The notes: generated by a model not told the origin, from the sequence alone. Shown: positions 28,080 through 40,641, numbered from the stretch's first letter. The stretch is DNA of 64,000 nt from Caenorhabditis remanei (GCF_010183535.1 NC_071333.1:8306587-8370586), one strand, 5' to 3'. Program-made: numbers and translations.

Positions 28080-28337
28080 TCAAATCTCATCCTTTTTTGG
28101 TTGAACCTTCAAAGGACAGATTCGCGTCGTTTCAGTTCGTTTTTTAATGGCATGCAGCTGCTCAAACTTGTTTTTTAAACAGTCTGCACTTGTTCGACCA
28201 GTTCGGCAGCTGCAGCTCAAAAAAGTGTAGGTCAGAAGAGGACAGACCACCAGATGTCCTACAGTTGTGTTGCAGCTGCCCTTCGTGCGAAGTACGCCGC
28301 AATGGTAATAAAAGCTTTGCGTTGCAACTTGGCTCAT
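28080..28337 (-). CDS. doubtful 85-codon open frame
   Basis: An ATG-initiated frame (MSQVATQSFYYHCGVL) contains eight or so cysteines and a basic tail. A second, overlapping frame (28162-28374) is also open from its own ATG, and the shared DNA contains several CAGCTGCAG palindromes. There is no signal peptide or domain I recognise. It may be a single-exon small gene, a remnant of a mobile element, or chance. Confidence 0.2.
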   Translation of the reverse strand: MSQVATQSFYYHCGVLRTKGSCNTTVGHLVVCPLLTYTFLSCSCRTGRTSADCLKNKFEQLHAIKKRTETTRICPLKVQPKKDEI

Positions 28338-29879
28338 TCTGCTTGTAAATTGTGTCCGTTATTTCTCCGGACATTGCCGCATTATAAGCTTAGTATGTCA
28401 ATCTGTCATCTTCAGGATGTCTGATCCAAAGTATTTTCCCATTTTGTACCTTGTTATACAACATTCCAAAATGTCGGGCTTGCTTCTCGCCGTATGTTCC
28501 CAGTTATATTTTATAATCGCATTTTTCGATCACCATGAGTGATGATGTCACAGGTATGGCAGGTGTTTCAGTGCCATGTAAACGTTCAACAGACAGCAGA
28601 TGGGCTTAGAAACGCTTCAGCCAAAGAAGACGGAATGAAGATTAATAACCCAAATGAGATGTTCTTTAATGGATTGGCATTCTAATGAACTTTACTCCTG
28701 AGAAATCTGAAAAAAGCAATAGTCTCATATTCACAAATCCCAGCACTTTTTTCTCCACAAATCCCAACAATTAGTTCTCTGTAAGGTGGCGAGAGGACGT
28801 TTTGTCAACGGCCTGCTCAATCTTCTTCCTTTCTCCATCAATTTTCGCTGTTTCTTTTCTTCCACGCTTTTTTCTCTACTCTCGATTTCCTTACAGCATG
28901 CTCTAAGTTTTTTAGACACGCCGCGCAACCGCATCGCGCGTTTGACCATCCGGCGCGCGCTAGGAATTGAATTTAGGAAAAGAGAGGAGGCAAAGGAGGG
29001 GGAAGACCGACTCGCCTCACCATTCATTCAGTGTGCAGGGCAGCGGTCGCCCTCTCCTCTTTTTCCTCCTCTCTTTCTTTTTCTGCCCTCCTCCCTTTTT
29101 TGCGTGTGGGGCCACCATCGACAGCATTGCTATGTGAGCGAGAGTGTCCGTGAGCGAATGAGCGGCTTGAGTGCAACGGCCAATAGCGTGTTGAGTCGGT
29201 GTGTGCGCGCGCGCGTGTGTGTGCCTCCTCTGCCAACGATGGAAGAGGGAATGAGCGAGCGTGAGGGGCCGGCCAACGTTGCGGGCCAAGCCCCTCCCAC
29301 TCTTTCTCTCTTTCTGTCTTTTTGTCCCTCACAAGCCCCCCTTTTACTCCCTTCACGTCCGCCATTCATTTCTCCTTCTTCTCTTCCGTGCTAGGCACTC
29401 GCAAACCTGCCCCCTCCACTCTCTGCCGTGGCAAAGAGGCCGGTCATCGCGTTGTCTCTCGTTTCTTTTCCCTCTCCGCGGTGCCCTATGCTATTTCGCC
29501 GCACTCTCTCACCGCCTGCGTATCGCCCATTATTGATTCGACCCTCCCGTCTAAGACGCCTCATTTCTGTTTGAACTTGGGTACTGGCCCGCCTCTTTTC
29601 CTCTCGCGTTCTCTGTCTATGAGATACGTCATCCAGTTTCGGTGGAGCGCAGTTGCCAAGAAAAGATTTGGGATAGTGGATCATATGGGAATTGTTCAAA
29701 GATCGGGGAAAATGACCCCTGACCTGGAGGTCAATGGCCCAGAAAGGGAAAAACAACATGTTATCAGCGCTTAACTCTAACTGTCTCGTCTCTCTCGTTT
29801 TGATACTCTCTCGCTCGCCTGTTTTTGTTGTTGCTTCGCTTTTTCCGATTTCTCCGCCGTTCAAACACACAAACAACGT

Positions 29880-29891
29880 TCTTGTTTTCAG
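29880..29891 (+). promoter_or_regulatory. bet-2: splice acceptor abutting the bet-2 start codon
   Basis: CTTGTTTTCAG ends at 29891, immediately before ATG 29892. This is either the 3' end of a leader intron or a spliced-leader site, and it supports the chosen start. Confidence 0.6.
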
Positions 29892-32800
29892 ATGGACGAC
29901 TTCAGTTCGAAAGCGTCCGGCAGTTTGGCCCGTATTGGTGGAGACTATGCGTTGAGTTCAGAAGATTCCGATCAGGACGATGAGGAGTCACCAGTTGCAC
30001 CAGAACCAAAACTCACAGAAAACGTCGAATCGAGTGATGTCGCAGTTCCGGAAGGATTTCCAGCTGAAGGCAATGTGCAGACTAGTCCGATTTTGTGTCC
30101 AGAGTCTCTGTCTGCAGCAGTTGGAGAGATGAAGGAGCCGGATGAGCAAGAAGTGAAGCCCGTTAAGTCAGCAATCGAATCAGAGGAAGCAATTAATGAT
30201 TCCGATGAATTGAAAACAGAATCCGAAGAGTTGAAATCTGACAACAACGTTGCTGAGGAGATCGAGAAAGTCGACGACGAAGCGATGGAAACAGAAGATG
30301 AACCAGGTGCGGTAACTGCAAAATCTTCAGATGCTGAATCAAACAGTGACGATGGCTACGGAAAAAAGACCAGCAGTAACAGCTCGAGCAGCTCAAAAAG
30401 CAGCAAAAGCAATACGCCAAGCCCTGAACCTTCGTTTGATGTTTCGGTCATGAATTCTAGTATTCCAAATCTTGGAAACATCTCTCCAGAACCTAACACT
30501 TCTACTACCCCAATTGAGGTGGAGAGTCAAATGACTATCAATCGTTCGAATAGCACATCTCCAAAGGCACGATCAGAAAGCCCAGAACAGCCACGGACCC
30601 CAGGAGGACGGGACTTCAGTCCAACTCTTGACATCCCGATGACTCCAGAGAACATGGATAGTCCGATTCCAAGTACTTCGGAGGATCAAAATCCAAAAAC
30701 ACCGGAGAGCTATCACAGTATGGAAGCCGAAGAGCCAAAAACTCCTGCTCCACAGTCATCAAAAGAATCTTCAGAAGTACCGGATATCGTGAAGGATGAG
30801 CCCGAAGAAATGGATACAACTGAACAAGACAAAGCTGAATCCGAAGAACCAAGAGTGGAAGATGCTGATGATGAGAATGTTAAAAAGGAGGAAGATAGCA
30901 GTGATTCGGATTCTGATGACAGCGATGAGGATCCGGTTGAGAAGCCACATCCGGCTAAGAGACCTTTGCCAACGGAGAATCCATGGGAGTCCCCACGTCA
31001 GGTTTGTTACTCGATTAAGATAACAATTCTCAACAAATGTTTTCTCACAGGCGCCCATCAATGGAATCGTTCAACCACGTACTGAGCCTCCACCTGGAAA
31101 ACCAACTCGTCACACCAACCGTCTCGACTACATCCTGTTCACTGTTGTTAAGGATGCTCTCAAGCACAAACACTCGTGGCCGTTCCAGGCTCCAGTTGAC
31201 GCTAAGAGTCTCCAAATCCCGGAGTACCACAATACAATTGCCAGACCAATGGATCTTCGCACTATTGAGAAGCGCCTTCGGAACACCTACTACTATTGCG
31301 CCGACGACGCCATCAGGGTATGTAAAACGGGGAGAATATGGTGGTGGTAGTGAGCGTCCCCGTGTCTTGAAATTTTTCGTTTCTGACTATCGTTTGTCGG
31401 ATGAAACTGGTGCGTGAGAGAATGATAACAATCGTGATGAAGTTAATACTGGCGATGTGTAATTGGTTAGATATATAGATATTAGAAATAGTGGTTAAGA
31501 TTTTGAGCAAGAGCAAGTGAAACGCAAAAAAAAGCGAGAAATCGAATTATTTCTTTGTGAATGCACGTTTTAGAGTTTCACAGAATTTCATTAGCCTGAT
31601 GAGTATCTCGCGTGACTTTTTATGACTCTGGCTTCTCATTTTGAATGCGTAACAGGTTTTTCTCGTTTCCGTTATGTCATGCTAAGAAGATTTCTGTCAT
31701 ACTATCTCAATAAGCTCTATTTTTATTTATTAAATTAGATTGAATCGAAATACTGTGTTTTTTGCGGACCTCTAGTTATTTTTCCACAGCTTTACTTGTT
31801 CTGTCAAGATAGTTTCAACTCTGTCAGTTATTTTCTCAGATTAGTTCCTTTCGGCGAGTTTCAGCTTTACGCTACTTCTATCTGCGCCTTTTCACATCTA
31901 CTTCTATTGCATCTCTTTCCTTTTCTTGTCAGTGTTTTATCGTCTGCACTAGTTCTACTCACGGAGGCAATAGATTGTAATGTTTTAACAATAGAATGGT
32001 AGCAACAATCACGAGTACGGTATCACGACAATATATTACGATGAGTAAGCTTCATGAGCTGTTCAACTGAAAAAAGAGTGAGAGACTGTCATGTTGTTTG
32101 GGTCCGAGAGAAATGAGACAAAAAACAAAAACTAAAAACGAATCCTGATTAACAAAGAACTCCAGAGTTTTGGTTATTTGTCATCAGCATCATAGTCAAA
32201 CAGGTTGCGTGTAACAATCAAGAAACTTCAACTCTTTTGCCTTTGGTTCCAGATTTCGAAAACTCACAACATTTTCGAAATTATCATAAACCTCCCTTTT
32301 GTTGCATGATTCTTTTGTATTGCTTTTTGTCTCTCTCTTTCCTTCATCACACTGAAAACGAAAAATGTGCATGACTCACTCACGGACAGTCTTTTTTTCA
32401 ATATTTCGCAATAAAATTGTTTATCTCTCGCACATTTCTTTCTCTCACTCTTTTTGAAGTCATAAACTACAAAACATGTTTGCATCCAACCCTCACGAGG
32501 TGTCGTTACTACCGTATTTCATCCGAAATTCGCAAATGTGTCGTCGTTTCTGACATGATTGTAGCTAATAGTCCAATTTCTCCGTCGAGCAATTGTCTTG
32601 TCCGTACCATATTGAGAATTTTCTTACTCTCTCACTCACCATCGTCCATAATCATTCCCCTCACGAAAAAAATTCACAAATAATTCAAAGGCAAAAGAGT
32701 TGTGTGGTTTCAGGACATCAAGCAGATGTTCAGCAACTGTTACATGTTCAATCCACCTGAATATGATGTGTACAAAATGGCCAAAACTTTGGATGCTCAA

Positions 32801-35800
32801 ATGACTGGCCAACTGGCAAACCTAACGTTCCCTGTAAGTTTAGCTAATTTCATTGGGCATCATTTCAGGACCTGAAAACGCTGTTTGAAAACTGCAAGCA
32901 GTTCAACGATCGCAACGACGACATTTATATCATGTGTGAAAATGTGGAGGGCGTTGTGCAAAGAGGGTTGGAGTGGCTGCCACAGGAGGTTCATTATCAT
33001 TTATGCTAATGAAGACACACAGACTTTTCTTCTCCATCTCATTATTTTTTCGAATATCCTATTTCAACATATATCGTTTTCAGGAGAAACCACAAGAGCT
33101 TCCGGAACATCAGCGCCATGCAATTTTCTCCGCTCCCGATGCTACTGGCAAGACACCAAAAGCGGCAAAAACACGAGGCAGAAAGAGTCTTCGAGGACGG
33201 AGAAAAGTCGGCGTCCCCCGTGCTTCTACTGCTTCGTTCAAAGAGGAGTCAATGGATGAACAAGATGAAGCAGAAGTGAAAGAAGAGGCCGTCCCAGTAG
33301 AAGAAGAAGTTGAAGAGGCTGCTCCTGAGAAGACTCCAAAAAGCCGTTCAGTGTCTCTTCAACCAGAAATTGAAGAGGTCAAACCATCCAGTTCTCAGCC
33401 ACCAGCAAAGAAACGGAAAGTTGAAAATGGGACAGTTCCGGTTGAAGATGCAACTCCTGCTCCACCACCAGCAGTACCAGAGGTTGAAGCACCCCCAAAA
33501 GTTCCTCGCCTCAAGAACCCTAACTCCATGATTGACTGGAAGCACCTCCCTCCACGTTGGATTGGAAAACAATCGGAATGGCAGAAATTCTGCGTTAAAC
33601 TTCTCAATGAGATGCATAGCGTGAAGAACAAGAGTTTCGCTCAAGTCTTCTACGTTCCTGTCGATCCAGTCAAGCTAAAAATCGTTGATTATCTGGAGGT
33701 TATCAAGGAACCAATGGACCTGCAGACAATAAAGAAAAAACTTGACTACAAACAGTATACAAGCGGAGAGGAGTTCGAGAGAGATATGAATCTCGTGAGA
33801 ATTTTTGTTAAATTTCATAAAATAAAACAATTTTTTTCAGATGATTGATAACTGTTGCACCTACAATCCCGCCGGCTCAGCTGTTCACCAAAACGCACTG
33901 GATCTGAAGGCACTTTTCGAGTCTCGCTGGAAGCTGTTTCCACGTCCAGGAGTTGACCCGATTGTCTCAGATTCATATATTCGTCAAAATTTGGTTGTCA
34001 ACACTGACCTCATTGAGGATGAACGAATCAACAGTTACATCAATGCAGTCAAAATAGAGGAGAAAAAGTGCGCCGAGAAATTGGAACAACTTCGTACAAT
34101 GGGCGAAGGCCTATATTCCATTGCTCTGAAACGTCGTGAGGCTAAATTGGCTGGACAAATCGCACCTGCTCTTGAGACAACACAAATAAGCGAATTGGAG
34201 AAGCTTGGAGTCAGCATCAAGAACGCTCCAATTTCGATTCCTGAGCTCATTTCTCCAGCTCTTTCAGTTCGCTCATCGTCTCGTGCTCCTGTTCCCAAAA
34301 TCATTGATGACATTGGACCATCACCAATTAAGGCACGAAAAATGTGAGAACCCCTGCTTACTTCAATAAACTAAATTTAATAATTTTCAGTTCTAAGCCT
34401 CGTGCTTCCATCGCTTCCAACGCATCTGCTGTTGGATACACTGCTCCTGCACCTGCAAGCTCTCGTGGAAGGAAACCAAAGAAAAGTGGACGATCAGTCA
34501 AAAAGGAATACTCTCCAGAGTACCGAGGAGAACTCAATCCTCAAGCACCAGGAGGACCGTACAATGGACCTTACAAGTCTGTTTTCGGAACTAAAAGCAT
34601 TGACGACAAATCGGCGTTCTCGGAGAAACTTAGCGTGTGCCCAGGGACCTACGTGCGTGGAGTCATTCGTCTTATCCAAATCTCTAATTACCATAGTAAC
34701 AAAGAAGTCAAACCATTCAACGCGATGTGTTCCACCGAAATCGACGCAACTGAGTTTTCCCCTGATCTCATTCTTGAACTCTTGGACTATCTCACTCTGA
34801 TCGAAGCGGAACCTTCCGTTGCTAAGCTCTGGAGAGAAACTTTGGACCGAAAAGCTAGAATTCTTGGAATTCATACCGAAGGTGAGAAGAATTCACATCA
34901 TTGCAAACAACATTTTATTTTTTCAGATGACCAGGATCAATTTCCAAATGAAGGTGGCAAACGGGCTGGATCCGATTCGCCATCTCCATCGGCGTCTCGT
35001 TGCGGTGTACCATCGTCTGGATCTGATACTTCTGACGATTCTTCGGATTCTGATGATGAACCAGAGAAGCCACGTAGCAGCGTTCCACGTCAACTTGCTG
35101 TTGAGATAAATAGAAGCGGCAGCTCGTCCAGAGCCAGTACTCCAGCTGGTCCAAGTAAAGTTGCCGCTCCTCCAGTCAACCGCAAAGGAGGACCGTCTTC
35201 ATCTTCCTCTAAGCCCCCTTATGTGACAAGAACATTGTCCGAGAGTTCGAGTTCTTCGGACAGCGGCGGTTCATCGTCGGATTCGTCCGACTCGGATTCA
35301 GAGACAAGTTAGTTTTTATATCTTTATACACTATCCCTCAGCTCAATGGAATTATTTTTGTAATATATTGTCATATGTGCAAGTATCTCATCCCTTCGTC
35401 AACATCTCAACCCAATACGCAAAAAAAGCAGAAAACACTATTTCAGTCTCATTTTCGCTTATCATCCCCGTTATTTAACTCATGTCGTGTCAATTGCCTT
35501 TCCATGTTTAGGCTTAACCATTTCCGTTTTATTCTGTCCTAACTAAATGTAAGGTCTCTGGTATCTTAACCGTCTATTTTAATGTCAACTTGCCTACGAA
35601 TAAGTTGTTTGAAACCTGTCCATCTGTGTTATGTGTTTTAACTCTTGAAATGACAGAAAGTCATGTCCTAACACAAAACAACAACAACAACAAATCGAAA
35701 CACATTTAATAATGCTTCAAACTTGTGACCACTACCCGAAAATTTAGTTGATCTAGGTAACAAGGTCCATTTTTTCAGAGCCTACTGTCAAAAAGCCAGT

Positions 35801-36228
35801 TCCACAACTCAAGAAACAGGAGTCAGTGACAAAGAAACCGGCGACTATTGCCAAGAAACCAGAATCATTGAAGAAACCACTTCCACCAAAAAAGAAAGTT
35901 CACCACACGATTCTTGACGATTTGCTCCCGGAAACTCCAGCCAAAAAGCCAGTGGCTCCATCTGTCCCAACTACCAGTAAAGTTGTTCGTCAGGCGACTA
36001 AGGATCTTACTCCACAACCGTACATGAGTCCTGAACAATACCGACTCTTGGAGGAAGAGCGACATAAAGAAGCTCTTCGCCGCCAAGCTGAGGTATAATT
36101 TTCAGAAAATTTAACTGGAGAGTAACTGTATTTTTCAGGCTCGTCTCAAACGCAAAGCTGAAGAAACGGCGTACAATCACCAGATGGACGTCATGACTGA
36201 ATTTGAGTTCAACAACTGCACGTACTAA
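29892..36228 (+). CDS. bet-2: BET-family double bromodomain protein
   Basis: Exons 29892-31001, 31051-31317, one or both of 32714-32833 and 32869-32988, 33084-33794, 33841-34343, 34391-34881, 34927-35307, 35779-36092 and 36139-36228 chain in phase to 1,328 residues with one of the paired exons. The N-terminus (370 residues) is acidic and Ser/Pro-rich. Bromodomain 1 has the WPF shelf (KHKHSWPFQAPVD), IPEYHNTIARPMDL and the acetyl-lysine asparagine in NCYMFNPP. Bromodomain 2 (about 33.55-33.9 kb) has FAQVFYVPVD, VIKEPMDLQTIKKKL and CTYNPAG. An extra-terminal (NET) segment (FSPDLILELLDYL) and a Ser/Asp-rich then Lys/Pro-rich tail follow. BET proteins bind acetylated histones and recruit transcription regulators. 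This C. elegans family includes bet-1 and bet-2; position next to nhx-5 and sdn-1 points to bet-2. Confidence 0.93.
32714..32988 (+). repeat. bet-2: tandemly duplicated 120-nt exons inside bromodomain 1
   Basis: Exon A (32714-32833) and exon B (32869-32988) are each exactly 40 codons, both phase 0-0, and separated by a 35-nt intron with GTAAGT and TTTCAG. Their products are alignable: DIKQMFSNCYMFNPPEYDVY against DLKTLFENCKQFNDRNDDIY, both covering the loop with the acetyl-lysine-binding Asn and the last helix of bromodomain 1. They look like mutually exclusive exons. Confidence 0.7.
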
Positions 36229-37195
36229 TATGAGTCTTATGCCAGTTAATGGCTACTGTTAAATGTGCCCCCCCCCCTTAGTCATTATGTTTTATATGTT
36301 ATCACATTTCCCTCATTTCCGCCAATCTCCCATCCCAACAACCTGATCTTATTTTATTTCAAACTTTAATTTATTTGTTGTTTCTCAAAGGGTTTTTTTC
36401 TTATTTTTTGCAAACTGTCATTCATAGAGAACCCGTTTTTGGTTCTGTTTTATATGCTCCCAATCTATTGTGCCCCGTTTTATCAATCCAACTCATTGGT
36501 TTTTATTTAATCCTACCAGTTAGGTACTATTCGCCCAATCTCATCTTGTGTAGTAAGTATTATTGAGTACTAGATTGTGCTTAATCCGACTTGGAACAGT
36601 TCGTTCGTTTTATATTTTATTGCCCCCAATTTGGGCTATCGTCTAGAGCCCCCTCCCCCTCAATATCACTAAGGTGATATTTATACATTGTCCTACCTCT
36701 TAGCTATTCCACTCGTGCCTAACTTGGCCAGCAGCCCCAATAAACCGTTTCTTGTGAAAAATTTCTGGCCGGTGTTTTGTTTTAGATTTATGTCAATGCG
36801 CATGCGATGGTTCAAAAAACAAAAAGTTGGAGTATCTGTAGAAGAAATATAACAAATCAAACTAAAAAGTGGACAATGTTTGGTTTTGAACTCTTAATAT
36901 GAGAGTAATGTTCGAAGTTTTGCCAAACCATGAGCTTTGAAAAAAAACAAGATATGCTTCTCCAAATTTTTAACTTTAAAAGTTTGAACAATTTTTAAAT
37001 TGTTTTCTTTCCAGAGTATACGACATTGTGTTGTTTGACTTAGAAAGTTTGAAAGATTAAATTCATGATCTTTATTCAAAATTCGAAATTCCAAGATAAC
37101 GAAATTCCAAGATAACCGAGATCAAATTGAATTAAAAATTGAGCCAACCAAGTTAATGAAGTTGATAACTTTATGAGTACTGGCCATTTCCTTCC
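36229..37195. other. convergent 3' flanks
   Basis: The 3' flank of bet-2 (AATAAA near 36738) and that of the zinc-finger gene on the other strand lie here. I see no coding exon. The stretch around 36890-37100 is very AT-rich. Confidence 0.5.
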
Positions 37196-38032
37196 TTACT
37201 TTTTTGATTTCTTTTGTTTTGGTCCACCTGTTTGATTGGACATTGTTCTCTTTCTTGATTCCTTTGGAGTTTTGTAAGTCTTCTGTTTCTCAATATTGAT
37301 TTGAGTTCCGAAGCATTGGCGATATAGAGCTTCAAACTCAGCATTCGATTTGAGAAAATCCAATAATCCGTATTTTTTGTCAACATTCTTATGAGCTGCT
37401 TGATAATGCTCTTTCTTGGATTTCATCGTTTTATAGGCTCGTGTGCATCCGGGTTCGTCGCACTTGATCAGTGGAACAGTAGAGTGTTTTAACGCATGTT
37501 CCTGCATAATACGATGTCTTTGCTGGACTGTAGCACTGATGACTTTGTCACAGTTTGGAAATTTCTGAAATAGATAAAATTGAAACTGTGTGACATTTCC
37601 AATGTATTCCTTAGCGGAAAATGATAATTTCATGACTCACGCAATTGTAATCTTTTTTAGGCAGCTGTTCAGAATTTTTCTTCGGAATCACTTGTTTTCT
37701 CTTATTATTGTTCACATCTAACGAGACCGCATTCACGACTGGCGGTGAGTTCGGATTTGGTTTAGAAGATTTCTTCACATATCCTACACTTTGATTGAAA
37801 GTTAGTGGCCCTGTGGTTAGTGAGCCAGTGTACGTCTGCTCAACTATCTTCGCCGATGTACATCCAACTTCCATCTGCAAAATGAAAAATAAGATTCTGA
37901 ATTATATATATATATATATATATATATCAAACGTACCAAAACTTTCTTCACTTTCTCTCGGCGATCTTTGTTGAGTTGGAAGTTATGGAGCTCAATCGTC
38001 GTTAACAACGTGGTGTTGTTGATGGAACCCAT
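37196..38032 (-). CDS. two-zinc-finger (C2H2-type) protein
   Basis: Three exons (37937-38032, 37641-37874, 37196-37564) give 232 residues. The first 110 residues are Ser/Pro/Lys-rich and carry no domain I recognise. Two adjacent zinc-finger patterns follow: YNCKFPNCDKVISATVQQRH with a second His six residues on, split by the second intron right after the first Cys, and IKCDEPGCTRAYKTMKSKKE with two later histidines (HYQAAH). The C-terminus is strongly basic (KQKKSKK) and could be a nuclear localisation signal. It is probably a nuclear DNA- or RNA-binding protein, but I do not recognise the orthologue. The first intron carries an (AT)n microsatellite. Start, phases and splice sites are all consistent, so I am fairly sure the gene is real. 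Confidence 0.85.
37902..37926. repeat. (AT)n microsatellite
   Basis: About 25 bases of alternating A and T lie in the first intron of the zinc-finger gene. Confidence 0.9.
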
Positions 38033-40641
38033 CTGAGTTTTGAGAATTACAAAAAATAGTAACTGAGAATCACAAAAAAAAAGAGAGAGAGAGTAAGGGA
38101 GAATAATTGGGGACTACTTGCTGGTAACGTTAAAAAACAGACTAACCATTTTTTTAAACCTCAAATGCTATTTATAGTTTTGACCTCTAGCTGCGTTTTT
38201 CCTTCGGGAAGATTATATGCTGACAAATACGGATTTGTCATCATTCATATATTTATCGCGGTATACGGTATCCAAGTATCCCGGATTGTGATCTTCCCAA
38301 AGCCCTCTATGACGAGCATGATGGAAAAAATACAATTGTCATCACTATAAAAGTAGGACACTGATTAGCATATCGTAACAAAGCAGTACTCAATCAACAG
38401 AATAACAAATTAAAAGTATACTGAATTTACCGTACTGATTCTCCGCATAAATGTTTCATTCTAACATGCTATTTTCATATATCTGCACATTAGACACAGT
38501 GTTGCCACTCTAGTCAAGAGAGTACATCTTACTGTACAGAAAATGGAGATTTATTCTCATAAAAAGTCCACAAAATCATGATCGCCAAGATCAAACTCTC
38601 TTCACCAATTCATTTCAAAAATTGTTTTTCCAGACGATGATAATTAGCGATGCATAATCAATTCCCAAAAGCACGTCTATTTTGTTCAATGCTTGGAATA
38701 AAACTTTAAACACACAAAAATGAAAGCAGATTTGTGATCTCTATTTTATTTCAGCATAAACTCCATTATAGGTTATAAGAGCACTATCTTGGCTGAATTT
38801 AAGAACTTAATTTCTAACAGACGCCCAGGGTGTTGGAATCAGACGGGAGCGTTGGCCGGAGCAAGTGGAAAAGGAAGAAAGAGAAAAACATTTTGTGGAA
38901 AAATAAAAAACTTTAAAAGGAAACGGTAGGTAGGGTGGCAAAGAGCTTGAGATCATGGGAACACCAAAACAAAATGAAACGGTAGAAAAACCGTCTGCAA
39001 CAGCGAGTGAAGATAAATTGAAGACATTGTTCAACGATATTGAAAAGTTGGTGCAGCGTGGAAACAGTAGGATGCTCAAAAAAATAGCATCTGCTAGAGA
39101 TTGTCGCACGTAGATCAGACGATTGAAGCAGTGGTGAGGATATGATTTCAGAAGAAGAAATGATGTACAGACTAGGCAATGGCTGTCGTGGAAGAATAGA
39201 TAAATTGAAAACAGTAGACATATGTATATGTTAAAGAAATGGAAGTCAGAAGAGAATGATGATATCGCTCAGTCACGTCTTCTTCTATCACGAGCTTCAT
39301 AATTAGTCACACTCACATTCACTCGAAAATCTTTTTGGAGAAAATTAGTAGTCCAAAATCCCAAATGGCTCGGAGGCGGAGTCTTGAAATGATTCTTGAC
39401 ATCCGAGAATCGTATAAAAGAGGTTGAAAAGACAAAGTTGCTCATTCTTTCTTTGTCTCTCTTCAAATTTCATTCACGAGAGTTTGTAGCAGCTAATGAG
39501 AGGACGAGGGTTTCTCTATCAGAGAAATGATTACGCTGATTACTTCAAACGCTGATTTTCAAAAGGTACTTCCTCTTTAAGTATGCCAAAAAGGGAGCAC
39601 TGGCTACTGATTTCAATTTTGGTGATTGAATGAACAGATCCAAAAGTTTAAAATAGTTTCTAAAACATCCAATAGAAAACATCTGTTAGCATTTTTCAAG
39701 ATGATCAGCGGGCTTCACGAATATCAACTATTAACTGTCATTTCTGCTGCTAAACTATCAAAAACATGAGTTTTGTTTTTTTCTATTCAACGACGCCAAA
39801 CTATCTTTTGTTGATTTCTCACATTTTCATTCACCAGTGTTTTTGCGATTCGATAATTTTACAGTCTCGAGTTTACAGAGTAAGACACCTCGGAAACAGA
39901 GATAAACTTACAAAAACCGTATTTAACGGATCGAAAAAGCTCATTCGCTCTACTCGCTTCGTTTCAATTTATGCTTTCCCCGAGTCTGCAGAAGTTGATC
40001 ATTTGACCAACATTCCCTACAGACGCGGCTTAACTCTCATTCTCTCTTATTAAAATTTTATTTGTGACGCACGAAAATTAGACCAACACGACGACGTTTA
40101 TCACTTCAATTAATTCCTATTCTCCATCACAAGCCTTCGTAGTTAGTTTTTACTGAAAAATAGACTTCTGATTCATCCAGAAATATTCGACCAATATTCC
40201 AAAATATCTGGATGATTTTTATCGGCCAATTACTTTTTGTTTTTGACACCCGGAGTTGAGTTAACTCTTCCTGTCATAAATAAGATTCTCAGTCAATGAA
40301 AGTTTACAGATCTTAATTCTAGCAAACCGGCCAATTTTTAGATTGATCTGTAACAAAAAATCGCGGCAAAATGTATAATTCAGAATGATAGTAATTTGAC
40401 TAATATTCAGTAAAATATTATGCTTTTGCTGAGCGCTTATAGATAAATTTGGACAGATGTTTCTATTAAATCATATCAGATATCTAAAATGAAACCCGAA
40501 CACATGATAGGTTTTGTGTTTCTTTTCTTCTGTTATCCGCAGTTTTGGATTTACGTTTGAATCCATTTTTAATCGTATCCTTTTTCACTGGATACGTTTG
40601 CAGGTTCACTTGCAAACGTCACTGTCTATTTAGTCATTGAG
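38033..40641. other. 2.6 kb region upstream of the seven-helix receptor
   Basis: No exon chain is visible. Open frames at 38807-39221 (minus) and 39766-40053 (plus) have no domain or splice support. Two short competing hairpins just before the receptor start are listed separately. Confidence 0.5.
40574..40619 (+). promoter_or_regulatory. two overlapping hairpins before the receptor start codon
   Basis: CGTATCC (40574-40580) pairs with GGATACG (40590-40596), and ACGTTTGCA (40594-40602) pairs with TGCAAACGT (40611-40619). The two stems share ACG at 40594-40596, so they exclude each other. They end 22 bases before the start codon at 40642. Confidence 0.45.

Larger units (their letters stand above)
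26598..29891. other. 3.3 kb region upstream of bet-2
   Basis: The left part holds the polyadenylation signals of the DM13 gene. A GC-rich hairpin followed by a T run lies at 27718-27746, and a doubtful minus-strand open frame at 28080-28374. From about 28780 to 29600 the sequence turns GC- and pyrimidine-rich with CpG clusters, like a promoter or leader, and produces long overlapping open frames on both strands that I treat as fortuitous. Confidence 0.5.

Noticed and set aside
28786..29394. 202-codon open frame, plus several overlapping minus-strand frames
   Set aside because: The block is low-complexity pyrimidine/CG-rich leader DNA, open in many frames on both strands, with no domain and no splice logic.
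38807..39221. Two overlapping minus-strand open frames of about 100 codons
   Set aside because: They are open in overlapping frames without splice signals or recognisable features.
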